From: Streptomyces coeruleorubidus
GTDB lineage: Bacteria > Actinomycetota > Actinomycetes > Streptomycetales > Streptomycetaceae
Assembly (NCBI RefSeq): GCF_028885415.1
Contig: NZ_CP118527.1
Location: 2,976,001-3,040,000, forward strand
Length of the DNA: 64,000 bases
Reading direction: 5' to 3'
In this document: positions 26,603-34,850 of the stretch, in pieces
Layout: every line of letters starts with the position of its first letter
Numbering within the stretch: position 1 is the stretch's first letter
Notes under the pieces: model-generated
What the model was told of the DNA's origin: nothing
What the model saw: the letters and a program-made list of their open reading frames with translations, nothing else
The model's database searches: none
Translations under genes and position numbers: made by a program

Positions 26603-28228
26603 TCAGATGTGCGCGGCGCCCGCGCCGGCGCCCGCGTTCTCACCGCGCTTGGTGAGGAACGCCACCAGCACCGCCACCACGGCGACGCCGGCGGCGACGA
26701 GGGACGCCGCGCTCATGCCGGAGATGAACGTGTCGTGCGCGACGCCCGTGATCTTCGCGGCGATCGCGTCCGGCGTCCCCGGCGCGACCGGCGGGACACC
26801 GACCTGGACGGCCTCGGACGCCTGGCTCTCCTGCTCCGGCGTCAGCGGCGGAAGCCCCGCCTTCGTCCAGTTGCCCGCGAGGTCGCTGTCGACCTTGGAG
26901 GCCATCACCGCGCCCAGCACGGCCGTACCGAGGCTGCCGCCGATCTGCATGGCGGCCTGCTGAAGACCGCCCGCCACGCCCGACAGCTCCATCGGGGCGT
27001 TGCCGACGATGACCTCGGTCGCGCCGACCATGACCGGCGCGAGACCGAGGCCGAGCAGGGCGAACCAGAGCGACATGATGCCGCTGCCGGTGTCCGTCTC
27101 CAGCGTCGACATCCCGAACATGGCGATCGCGGTGAACGCCATACCGCCCGCGAGCGGGATGCGGGGGCCGAACTTGGTGATCATCGCGCCGGCGAGCGGC
27201 GAGCCGACGATCATCATGCCGGTGAGCGGCAGCAGGTGCAGACCCGCGTCGATCGGGCTCATGCCGTGCACGTTCTGCAGGTAGAACGTCACGAAGAACA
27301 GGCCGCCCATGAAGGCGATGGCCATCAGGACCATCAGGACGACACCCGCGGACAGCGCCACGGAGCGGAACAGCGCGAGCGGGATCAGCGGCTCCTTCAC
27401 CTTCGCCTCCCAGAAGGCGAACAGCGCGAAGCCCAGCACGGAGGCGCCGAGGAACGCCAGCGTCTTGGCGTCGCCCCAGCCCCACTCGGACGGCGGGGCC
27501 TTGATGAGCGCCCACACCAGGCAGAACACGGAGGCCGACAGCAGGGCGATGCCCAGGATGTCGAAGGAGCGCGGGGCGTTCTCGGCGCGGTGGTCGAGCA
27601 GGATCCACACGCCGAGGACGACGGCGAGGACACCGACCGGCACGTTGATGAAGAACACCGACTGCCAGTTGACGTGCTCGACGAGCACACCGCCGAGGAT
27701 CGGGCCGCCCGCGGTGGACGCGCCGATGACCATGCCCCAGATGCCGATCGCCATGTTGAGCTTCTCGGCCGGGAAGGTGGCCCGCAGCAGGCCGAGCGCG
27801 GCCGGCATCAGCAGCGCACCGAAGAGACCCTGCAGAACGCGGAAGGTGACGACCAGCGCGATGCTGTCGGACAGACCGATGGCCCCCGAGGCGGCGGCGA
27901 AGCCGACGACGCCGATGAGGAAGGTCTGCCGGTGACCGAAGCGGTCGCCGAGTTTGCCCGCGGTGATCAGGGAGACCGCGAGGGCGAGGAAGTATCCGTT
28001 GGTGATCCACTGGACCTGGGCGAAGGTCGCGCCGAGGTCCTTCTGTATCGCGGGGTTGGCTATGGCCACGATGGTGCCGTCGAGGGCCACCATCATGACC
28101 CCCACAGCGACGGTGATGAGGGTGAGCCAGGGGTGCCCCCGCAGCCCCTTGCCCGGCGTCGCGCCCGACGGCGTCGCCGGTGCCTTGCCCCCCGACCCCG
28201 TCGTGTCGATGGTGGTCTGACTAGTCAT
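26603..28228 (-). CDS. MFS drug exporter, DHA2 (EmrB/QacA) type
   Basis: A 541-residue transporter with about 14 membrane helices. Motifs: ALDGTIVAIANPAIQKDL in helix 1 (motif D1), GKLGDRFGHRQTF in loop 2-3 (motif A) and a GPILGGVLVEHVNWQSVFFINVP stretch in helices 5-6 (motif C and its WRW-like loop). These are proton-driven multidrug or antibiotic exporters. It is divergent from a TetR gene with a 114-bp gap, the classic repressor-exporter pair, so it is probably induced by its substrate. The extracellular loop near residue 445-480 is long, as in this family. Confidence 0.92.
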   Translation of the reverse strand: MTSQTTIDTTGSGGKAPATPSGATPGKGLRGHPWLTLITVAVGVMMVALDGTIVAIANPAIQKDLGATFAQVQWITNGYFLALAVSLITAGKLGDRFGHRQTFLIGVVGFAAASGAIGLSDSIALVVTFRVLQGLFGALLMPAALGLLRATFPAEKLNMAIGIWGMVIGASTAGGPILGGVLVEHVNWQSVFFINVPVGVLAVVLGVWILLDHRAENAPRSFDILGIALLSASVFCLVWALIKAPPSEWGWGDAKTLAFLGASVLGFALFAFWEAKVKEPLIPLALFRSVALSAGVVLMVLMAIAFMGGLFFVTFYLQNVHGMSPIDAGLHLLPLTGMMIVGSPLAGAMITKFGPRIPLAGGMAFTAIAMFGMSTLETDTGSGIMSLWFALLGLGLAPVMVGATEVIVGNAPMELSGVAGGLQQAAMQIGGSLGTAVLGAVMASKVDSDLAGNWTKAGLPPLTPEQESQASEAVQVGVPPVAPGTPDAIAAKITGVAHDTFISGMSAASLVAAGVAVVAVLVAFLTKRGENAGAGAGAAHI

Positions 28229-28342
28229 GCCTCGAGGCTAATGACAGCCACTGACAATTGACAAACCAATTCACAAGTCGGTAACTGACACGACACTCCC
28301 CTATAGCCTGAACTGGGCAAACCCTTCAGAGAAAGGCACCTC

Positions 28343-28975
28343 TTGAACCTGCGCGAACGCAAGAAACAGCGCACACGGGACGCGCTGCTGCGGGCTGCCC
28401 TGGAACTGTTCGCCACGCGCGGGTACGAGGAGACGACCGTCGACGACATCGCCGCCGCCGTCGACGTGTCGCAGCGCACCTTCTTCCGCTACTTCGCCGG
28501 CAAGGAGGAGACGGCGTTCTACGTGCCGCGGCTCGCCGAGACGCAGGTCGTCGAGGCCGTACGGGCCCGGCCGCCGGGCGAGGCCCCGCTGGAGGCGCTG
28601 CGCCGGGCCGTGCTGGAGAGCTGGGACACGATCAACGAGACGATCGAGGAGATCGTGCCGGTCGACCTCCATATGCGCGTGTACCGGGTGATCGAGTCGA
28701 CGCCCGCGCTGCTCGCCGCCCATCTGCGGCGGGCGGCGGAACTGGAGGAGGAACTCGCCCGCATCATCGCCGAGCGCGAGGGGCTCGACGTGGACGCGGA
28801 TCCGCGGCCCAGGATCGTCGTGGCCCTCTTCGGCGGAGTGATTCGTGTCACCGAGCGGCTGTGGTCCGCGGGAGACGACCTCAGCCTCGAGGGAATGCGC
28901 CAACTGACCGCCACCTACCTCGATCAGGTGGGTCCGGCCCTGGCCGGGAACTGGCGTACGGGACAGTCCCCTTAG
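28343..28975 (+). CDS. TetR-family regulator
   Basis: A 210-residue repressor. The N-terminal helix-turn-helix reads ALELFATRGYEETTVDDIAAA then VSQRTFFRYFAGKEE, very close to the TetR consensus; the rest is the helical ligand domain. The start is a TTG at 28343 with GAAAGG 6 nt upstream; no ATG or GTG fits. It probably controls the divergent MFS exporter; the A+T-rich gap contains AATTG-N6-CAATT, a possible half of the operator. Confidence 0.87.
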   Translation: MNLRERKKQRTRDALLRAALELFATRGYEETTVDDIAAAVDVSQRTFFRYFAGKEETAFYVPRLAETQVVEAVRARPPGEAPLEALRRAVLESWDTINETIEEIVPVDLHMRVYRVIESTPALLAAHLRRAAELEEELARIIAEREGLDVDADPRPRIVVALFGGVIRVTERLWSAGDDLSLEGMRQLTATYLDQVGPALAGNWRTGQSP

Positions 28976-29048
28976 CACATACACCGAAACGTGATCCCGG
29001 TCACTTGGCTAACGCGAGACCCTCTCGTTCTCCTAGTGTGTCCTTTCA

Positions 29049-30257
29049 GTGACTTCCTTCGACACCACCCCGCAACTGAACGTCTGGCGCGCACTGCTCG
29101 CTCTGGCCGTCGTGTTCGTGATGCTGGCGACCAGTGGTTGGACGGCCCTGCGCAACCAGCGGGGCGACACGCCGCTCCAGGCCTCGCTCTCCGCCTGGGA
29201 GCACGGCCGGATCGACGGTCTCCGGCTGCCGGACCCGCAGTCCCGGCCGACGAAGCTGGCCCGTTTCTTCGCCTCGCTCACCGAGCGGGACCGCGCGAGC
29301 CTGGTCCACAAGTACCCGCTCGCGGTCGGCAATATGAACGGCGCCCCGGTCGAACTGCGCTACCGCGCCAATCGCATCGCGCTCGGCCAGGCACGCGAGG
29401 TCGAGCGGGAACGCATGCACGACAGCCGCCTCACCGCGGCCGGGAAGCACGAGGCCGGCCGCCGGATGCACCGCTTCGAGGACCTCATGGAGAAGGGCCG
29501 CCACATCCTCGCCTTCGACCCCGAGGGCTCGGGGCGGGTGGCGGAGGTCTTCGGCGACCTGCGCGAGGCGGACCGGGTCTCGGTCGTCGTGCCCGGCGTG
29601 GACACCGACCTGCTCACCTTCCAGCGCACCCAGCGCAAGTACTCGGCGCCCGTCGGCATGGCCGAGTCCCTGTACGCGGCCGAGCGGGCGGCGAGCCCCT
29701 CGACCCGTACGGCCGTGATCGCCTGGGCCGACTACACGGCCCCCAGCGGACTCGGCATCGACTCGGCCACGGCGATGCGCGCCGAGGAGGGGGCGGTACG
29801 GCTGAACACGCTGGTGCGGGCGCTGCCGGGCAGCTCGCCGGTCTCACTGTTCTGCCACAGCTACGGCTCCGTGGTGTGCGGGGTCGCCGCGCACTCGCTG
29901 CCGGGCCGGGTCTCCGACATCGCCGTGGCCGGCAGCCCCGGCATGCGCGTCGAGAAGGCCGCCCAGCTGCACACCACCGCCCGGGTGTGGGCGATGCGGG
30001 ACGCCGACGACTGGATCCAGGACGTGCCGTACCTGGAGGTCGGCGGGCTGGGCCACGGGGCCGATCCGGTGTCCACCGGGTTCGGTGCGCGGGTGCTGTC
30101 GGCGCAGGGTGCGAAGGGTCACGCCGGCTACTTCGAGCCGGGCACGGCAAGTCTGATGAATTTCGCAGAGATCGGCGTCGGCGCATACCGCTCGGTGCAC
30201 TGCGCGCACGAAGACGGCGTCTGCCGGACCGGTTTGTCCGGCACGGCGGCGGCCTGA
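29049..30257 (+). CDS. Membrane-anchored alpha/beta hydrolase (DUF1023 type)
   Basis: A 402-residue protein. One hydrophobic helix at 14-31 probably serves as signal anchor, so the enzyme faces outward. The hydrolase domain has VVVPGVDTDL near 178, the nucleophile elbow FCHSYGSVV near 268-276 (Ser in H-S-Y-G, an altered G-x-S-x-G), a later Asp in RDADDWIQD and a His in KGHAGYF. These match the DUF1023 alpha/beta hydrolases common in actinobacteria. The C-terminus contains two Cys (HCAHEDGVC). GTG start; TAGTGT lies 10 nt upstream. Substrate unknown. Confidence 0.82.
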   Translation: MTSFDTTPQLNVWRALLALAVVFVMLATSGWTALRNQRGDTPLQASLSAWEHGRIDGLRLPDPQSRPTKLARFFASLTERDRASLVHKYPLAVGNMNGAPVELRYRANRIALGQAREVERERMHDSRLTAAGKHEAGRRMHRFEDLMEKGRHILAFDPEGSGRVAEVFGDLREADRVSVVVPGVDTDLLTFQRTQRKYSAPVGMAESLYAAERAASPSTRTAVIAWADYTAPSGLGIDSATAMRAEEGAVRLNTLVRALPGSSPVSLFCHSYGSVVCGVAAHSLPGRVSDIAVAGSPGMRVEKAAQLHTTARVWAMRDADDWIQDVPYLEVGGLGHGADPVSTGFGARVLSAQGAKGHAGYFEPGTASLMNFAEIGVGAYRSVHCAHEDGVCRTGLSGTAAA

Positions 30258-30332
30258 CGCGCGTAGAGGCGAAGAAACTGCGGTCTGCTCGGGAGGGGGA
30301 CGGAGGAGCGCGTGCCGCATACGATGAGCCGC

Positions 30333-31187
30333 ATGGGTGACGTACTGGCCGGATTTCATGCCGCCTGGGAGTTCGAGTCCGACTCCGTGCTCATCCGCTA
30401 CGAACGGGGGATTCGAACACCCAAGCTTTTCCAGGCCCTGGGGGAACGTCGCGTGCCCCTGGAGGCGATCGCCGGGGTGACACTGACGCGCGGGAAACGC
30501 GGCACGGTGGTGCTGCGTGTCGAGCCGCGGCCCGGTGCGGATCCGTTGATGGAGGCGGCCGCCGGGCAGCTCAAGGACAGCGGCGATCCCTACCGGCTGG
30601 TGCTGCCCGCCGAGCGGGAGGTCCTCGCGGAGTACTACGCCGAGGAACTGCAGGGGCTGCTGACGGAGTCCGGGCCCGCGGACCGGTTCCTCGTGGAGCC
30701 GCCCAAGGGGCCGTTGTCGTTCAAGGCGTACGACGGGAAGGCCTCGTTCGACGGGCGGACCGTGAACTTCCGGTGGTTCTGGACGGGGGCGTCGTCGGCG
30801 AAGTGGAAGGCCGGGGACCAGAGCTTCTCCGTCGGGGAGCTGAACGGGGTGGAGTGGCGGTCGCCCGAGGTCTTCGAGGGGCATCTGCGGTTGCTGCGGC
30901 GCGATGGGGCGGGGGCGGAGGCTGCTGCGCAGGCCGACCAGGATCCTGCCGCGGTGGTGTTCGGGCTGGGGTACGGGCCCGTGCATGAGTCACTGCCGTT
31001 CGCCGCGGCGGTGTTGGCGGCGGTGCGGACGTCGAGCCCGGTGGCGGCCGTGTCCGCGGCCGGGCCGCGCCGGGATCCTGCGGATATCGCCGAGCGGATT
31101 CGGCATCTCGGGGAGTTGCATCAGGCCGGGTTGGTGACCGATGAGGAGTTCTCGGTCAAAAAGGCTGAGTTGTTGGCGGAGCTTTAG
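30333..31187 (+). CDS. DUF4429 protein with SHOCT domain
   Basis: A 284-residue protein. Two DUF4429 modules (PH-like, about 1-100 and 115-190; each with a W-x-F...V-x-I/F strand pattern such as FHAAWEFESDSVLIRYERG) are followed by an Ala-rich linker and a C-terminal SHOCT motif (IRHLGELHQAGLVTDEEFS). SHOCT ends are oligomerisation pieces; DUF4429 proteins have no proven role. A TACGAT box 8 nt before the ATG suggests a leaderless transcript. A longer in-frame start at 30324 is possible. Confidence 0.83.
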   Translation: MGDVLAGFHAAWEFESDSVLIRYERGIRTPKLFQALGERRVPLEAIAGVTLTRGKRGTVVLRVEPRPGADPLMEAAAGQLKDSGDPYRLVLPAEREVLAEYYAEELQGLLTESGPADRFLVEPPKGPLSFKAYDGKASFDGRTVNFRWFWTGASSAKWKAGDQSFSVGELNGVEWRSPEVFEGHLRLLRRDGAGAEAAAQADQDPAAVVFGLGYGPVHESLPFAAAVLAAVRTSSPVAAVSAAGPRRDPADIAERIRHLGELHQAGLVTDEEFSVKKAELLAEL

Positions 31188-31216
31188 CGTCTGCGGGGTG
31201 CTGCGCGCCGGCGAGC

Positions 31217-31256
31217 GCGGGTTGAGTGTGGCCGGTCGCGCAGTTCCCCGCGCCCC
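31217..31256 (-). repeat. Dispersed repeat A, copy 3
   Basis: On the minus strand it reads GGGGCGCGGGGAACTGCG and on to CGACCGGCCAC, matching copy 2. It lies between the convergent DUF4429 gene and aldo/keto reductase gene. Confidence 0.7.
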
Positions 31257-31267
31257 CTGGGGCCTTC

Positions 31268-32281
31268 TCACTCCCGTCCGGCGGAAGTGAAGGCCATGTC
31301 CGCGTAGCGGTTGCCCGCCACCTGGCCCGCGATCGGGTCCAGCAGGGACAGTTCCTCGTCCGTCAGGACGATCCTGGTCGCCGCCGTGTTCTCCTCCACC
31401 CTGGAGGGCTTGCGGGTGCCCGGGATCGGGATGACCGGGAGGTTGTGGACCGCTGCCTGCTGCTGGACCCAGGCCAGGGCGATCTGGCCCGGGGTCGCGC
31501 CATGGGACGAGGCGATCGTGCGGATCGGCTCCAACAGGGCCGCGTTCCTCGCCGCGTTGTCCCCCGTGAAACGGGGCTGCTGGCGGCGGAAGTCGTCGGA
31601 GGTCAGGTCCTCGGCCTTGGCGAAGGAGCCCGTGAGGAAGCCGCGGCCGAGCGGGGAGTAGGGGACCAGGGCGACGCCCAGGTCGCGGGCCGCGGGGACG
31701 ACCTTCGGCTCGATGTCACGGCTGAACAGCGACCACTCCGACTGCACGGCCGCGATCGGGTGCACCGCGTGGGCGGCGCGGAGTTCGTCCGCGGTGACCT
31801 CGCTCAGGCCCAGGTGCTTGACCTTGCCCTCGCGGACCAGGTCGGCCATGGTGCCGACGCTCTCCTCGATCGGCACGTTCACATCGCGCCGGTGCATGTA
31901 GTAGAGGTCGATGACGTCGACGTCGAGGCGCTTCAGGCTGGCCTCGACGGCCTGGCGGATGTAGGGCGGGTCGTTGCGGATGACGCGTCGCGTCGGGTCG
32001 TCCGGGGGAATCGACAGGGCGAACTTGGTCGCGATGACGACCTCGTCGCGGTGGGCCTTGAAGAACGGCGACAGGAAGCGCTCGTTCTCGCCGGCGCCGT
32101 ACGCGTCGGCCGTGTCGTAGAAGGTGACGCCCAGTTCGAGCGCCCGTTCGAGGGTGGCCCGGGACGCGTCCGCGTCCACGGGGCCGTAGGCGAAGCTCAT
32201 ACCCATGCAGCCGAGGCCCTGGACACCCACCTCGGGGCCGTGGTCGCCGAGCTTCGCCGTCGTGATCCTGCCGTCCGTCAT
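31268..32281 (-). CDS. Aldo/keto reductase
   Basis: A 337-residue NADPH-dependent oxidoreductase of the AKR superfamily. Catalytic tetrad segments are visible: FYDTADAYGAGENE (Asp and Tyr), VVIATKF (Lys) and LYYMHRRD (His). The C-terminal IPIPGTRKPSRVEEN binds the cofactor. It most resembles the YakC/AKR13-like group that reduces aldehydes and quinone-type compounds. It overlaps the MerR gene by ATGA and shares its promoter, so it is probably induced by the MerR ligand, perhaps an electrophile. Confidence 0.93.
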   Translation of the reverse strand: MTDGRITTAKLGDHGPEVGVQGLGCMGMSFAYGPVDADASRATLERALELGVTFYDTADAYGAGENERFLSPFFKAHRDEVVIATKFALSIPPDDPTRRVIRNDPPYIRQAVEASLKRLDVDVIDLYYMHRRDVNVPIEESVGTMADLVREGKVKHLGLSEVTADELRAAHAVHPIAAVQSEWSLFSRDIEPKVVPAARDLGVALVPYSPLGRGFLTGSFAKAEDLTSDDFRRQQPRFTGDNAARNAALLEPIRTIASSHGATPGQIALAWVQQQAAVHNLPVIPIPGTRKPSRVEENTAATRIVLTDEELSLLDPIAGQVAGNRYADMAFTSAGRE

Positions 32282-32742
32282 CGGGACCTCTCCGACGCCA
32301 GGGCACGCCCGGCGTCCGCGTAGAAACTGATCTTCCGGTCGAGCACGGCGAGCGTGCCCCGGAGTTCGTCGATCCTGGCCAGCACGTCCTCGCGGGTCGT
32401 CTTCAGCAGCTCGAAGCGCTCGCCGTAGGTGTGGTCGCCCTCACGTACGAGTTCCGCGTACCGGACCATGTCGGCGACCGGCATGCCCGTCAGGCGGAGC
32501 TTGCCGACGAGGTCGAGCCAGTCGAGGTCGCGGTTGGTGTAGCGGCGCTGACCGGTGTGGGACCGGTCGATGTGCGGCATCAGGCCGATGCGCTCGTACC
32601 AGCGCAGGGTGTGCGCCGTCAGGCCGGTCAGGGCGACGACCTCGCTGATCGTGTACTTGTCCTGGCCGTCCGGGCGCCGGTTCTGCTGCGGCGGGCCGGC
32701 GCAGGTGTCGGTACTGGTCCCCGGGGTCTCCATCACCGTCAT
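32278..32742 (-). CDS. MerR-family regulator
   Basis: A 154-residue activator. After a 27-residue extension comes the winged helix YTISEVVALTGLTAHTLRWYERIGLM, then the RRYTNRDL wing and a long dimerisation helix (about 108-140). It has no Cys in the C-terminal part, so it probably senses an organic or redox signal and not a metal. It shares a transcript with the aldo/keto reductase and is likely autoregulated through the promoter at 32750-32780. The ATG at 32742 is 7 nt from the -10 box, so translation appears leaderless. Confidence 0.9.
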   Translation of the reverse strand: MTVMETPGTSTDTCAGPPQQNRRPDGQDKYTISEVVALTGLTAHTLRWYERIGLMPHIDRSHTGQRRYTNRDLDWLDLVGKLRLTGMPVADMVRYAELVREGDHTYGERFELLKTTREDVLARIDELRGTLAVLDRKISFYADAGRALASERSR

Positions 32743-32749
32743 GGCCCCA

Positions 32750-32780
32750 ACGCTAGAACCTTGGAGTGCACTCCAAGCAA
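32750..32780 (-). promoter_or_regulatory. MerR-type promoter with 19-bp spacer and operator
   Basis: On the minus strand, -35 TTGCTT (32780-32775) and -10 TAGCGT (32755-32750) are 19 bp apart, the over-long spacing typical of MerR-activated promoters. CTTGGAGTG/CACTCCAAG, a perfect 18-bp palindrome at 32760-32777, lies mostly in the spacer. Confidence 0.75.
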
Positions 32781-32840
32781 GCGCCGACGGTAAGAAATCG
32801 GCAGGACACTTCTTGATCCGGCTGGTTAGCGTGGGGCGTC

Positions 32841-33308
32841 ATGAGTGTCGTACGCCGCGCCCTGCCCGAGGACGCCGAGGAAGTCCTCCGCCTGCGCCAG
32901 ATCATGATCGACTCGTTGTTCGGTGATCCCGCCACCGCCTGGCACGGGGAATCGCTTCCGACGCTGACGGCCGAACTGGGCGAGCCGGACGGGGACTTCA
33001 CGGCGTTCGTCGTGGACCACCCGGAGCGGCCGGGGACGCTGGCGTCCCTGGTGGCCGGGACGATCGACTACCGCATCGGGAAGTCGGGCGACCCGCAGGG
33101 CATGGTGGGCTTCGTGTTCAGCGTCGCCACCGACCCGTCCGCCCGGCGCCGTGGCTACGCGCGCGCGTGCATGACCACGCTGCTGGAGTGGTTCCGTGAG
33201 CGCGGTGCCCGGCGCGTGCAGCTCACCGCCTCGCCGGAGGCCGAGCCGCTGTACGTCTCCCTCGGTTTCCGGCCCAAGCCCGACCCCTTGCTGGAACTGA
33301 CGCTCTGA
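32841..33308 (+). CDS. GNAT N-acetyltransferase
   Basis: A 155-residue acetyltransferase. The acetyl-CoA pyrophosphate loop is DPSARRRGYARACM near 108-121 (R/Q-x-x-G-x-G/A pattern), preceded by the beta4 strand VGFVFSVAT and followed by AEPLYVSLGFRPKP, the usual GNAT end. The acceptor is unknown. A TAGCGT box lies 8 nt before the ATG, so the leader is very short or absent. Next gene 18 nt downstream. Confidence 0.87.
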   Translation: MSVVRRALPEDAEEVLRLRQIMIDSLFGDPATAWHGESLPTLTAELGEPDGDFTAFVVDHPERPGTLASLVAGTIDYRIGKSGDPQGMVGFVFSVATDPSARRRGYARACMTTLLEWFRERGARRVQLTASPEAEPLYVSLGFRPKPDPLLELTL

Positions 33309-33326
33309 GCGCATAGGCTCGAACGC

Positions 33327-34142
33327 ATGTCGCTGAAGAGCCTCGCGTTGATCGAGAACTGGCCGGTTCCCACCGCCGCGGCGGGTGTCGTACGGGCGGA
33401 CGGCACCGTCCTCGGCACCCACGGCCCGGCCGGACAGCGGTTCCCGCTCGCGTCGGTGACCAAGCCGCTCGCCGCCTACGCGGTGCTCGTCGCGTACGAG
33501 GAGGGCGCCATCGAACTCGACGAGCCCGCCGGTCCGGCCGGGTCGACGGTCCGGCACCTGCTCGCGCACACCTCGGGCCTCGCCTTCGACGAGCACAAGG
33601 TCACGGCCCCGCCCGGGGAACGGCGGCTGTACTCCAACGCCGGCTTCGAGCAGCTCGGCGACCACGTCGCGAAGGCGACCGACATCCCGTTCGGGGAGTA
33701 CCTGCGCCAGGCCGTGCTGGAGCCGCTGGGGATGGCCTCGACGACCCTCGACGGGTCTCCGGCCAAGGACGGGGTGTCCACGGTCGAGGACCTGCTGCGA
33801 TTCGCCGCCGAGGTGCAGGCCCCGCGTCTGCTGGACCCCCGTACGGTCGCCGAGGCGATGACCGTGCACTACCCGGGCACGAAGGGCGTTCTGCCGGGGT
33901 ACGGCCACCAGAACCCCAACGACTGGGGGCTCGGCTTCGAGATCCGTGACTCCAAGTCGCCGCACTGGACGGGCTCGACGTCCTCGCCGCGCACGTTCGG
34001 GCACTTCGGGCAGTCCGGGACGTTCCTGTGGATCGACCCCGACGCGCGGGCCGCGTGCGTCGCGCTGACGGACCGGGCGTTCGGGCCGTGGGCGATCGAG
34101 GCGTGGCCGGCGTTCACGGACGCGGTACTGGCCGACCTCTAG
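33327..34142 (+). CDS. Beta-lactamase-fold serine hydrolase
   Basis: A 271-residue class C-like serine hydrolase (esterase or peptidase type) without signal peptide, hence cytosolic. Catalytic motifs: SVTK near residues 43-46 (S-x-x-K), YSN near 110-112 (Y-x-N) and HFGQSG near 227-232 replacing the K-T-G triad. The length is short for the family. TAGGCT 7 nt upstream of the ATG indicates a leaderless start. It ends 4 nt before the pirin gene on the opposite strand, with overlapping 3' ends. Substrate unknown. Confidence 0.86.
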   Translation: MSLKSLALIENWPVPTAAAGVVRADGTVLGTHGPAGQRFPLASVTKPLAAYAVLVAYEEGAIELDEPAGPAGSTVRHLLAHTSGLAFDEHKVTAPPGERRLYSNAGFEQLGDHVAKATDIPFGEYLRQAVLEPLGMASTTLDGSPAKDGVSTVEDLLRFAAEVQAPRLLDPRTVAEAMTVHYPGTKGVLPGYGHQNPNDWGLGFEIRDSKSPHWTGSTSSPRTFGHFGQSGTFLWIDPDARAACVALTDRAFGPWAIEAWPAFTDAVLADL

Positions 34143-34789
34143 GACATCTCCCAGACCAGCAACTCGGTGTCGGTCACGCCCTCCGCCTCCAGGCCCTTGG
34201 CGTCGGTGATCCGGGCCGCGTCGCCGGCGCCCAGCGTCTCGCCGTCCAGGCGTACGTCACCGCGTACGACGTGCACGTACACGTACGCCGCGTCCGGTAC
34301 CGCCGTCCGCTCCCCCGCCCCCAGGCGCCGTACGTGCAGCATCGCGCCGGCCTCCGGGACGGCGTAGGGCGTCGAGTCGGCGATGCCGTGGACGACCTCG
34401 TAGTACGGGTCGCCGCCGGGCCGGAGCGGCGCCAGCCACATCTGGACGAAGGTGAGGGGGCCGGGGCCGTCGTTGCGCTCCACGTGGCGCACCCCGCCCG
34501 CCGAGCTCAGCCGCTGCACGTCTCCGTGGCGCACCACCGACTCGTGCCCGGTGGAGTCCCGGTGCGTCAGCTCGCCCTCGACCACCCACGTCACGATCTC
34601 GGTGTGGCTGTGCGGGTGCTCGTCGAAGCCGGCGCCGGGCGCCAGGTGCTCCTCGTTGCACGCGATCACCGCGCCGAAACGGAGGTTGTCCGGGTCGTAG
34701 TGGGGGCCGAAGGAGAAGGCGTGCCGGCTCTCGATTCCGGCCGCCGGGTCGCCACCCTGGTAGCGCTGATCAGCGCGCCGAATGTCCAT
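34139..34789 (-). CDS. Pirin-family bicupin
   Basis: A 216-residue pirin-like protein. The metal site is in the N-terminal cupin: FDEHPHSHTEIVTWVVEGEL gives the His ligands. The C-terminal cupin lacks a metal set. Related enzymes (YhhW) have quercetin 2,3-dioxygenase activity; others act as redox-sensing cofactors. A GTG directly before the ATG (34792) would fit a leaderless start 6 nt from a TACGGT box; the difference is one residue. An upstream open frame antisense to fasR is not part of the gene. Confidence 0.88.
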   Translation of the reverse strand: MDIRRADQRYQGGDPAAGIESRHAFSFGPHYDPDNLRFGAVIACNEEHLAPGAGFDEHPHSHTEIVTWVVEGELTHRDSTGHESVVRHGDVQRLSSAGGVRHVERNDGPGPLTFVQMWLAPLRPGGDPYYEVVHGIADSTPYAVPEAGAMLHVRRLGAGERTAVPDAAYVYVHVVRGDVRLDGETLGAGDAARITDAKGLEAEGVTDTELLVWEMS

Positions 34790-34850
34790 CACGAGGTCCA
34801 CCGTAGACCCGGCGACGCACCCTCCCGTCCGGATAAGGCAGTCTTGTCCC

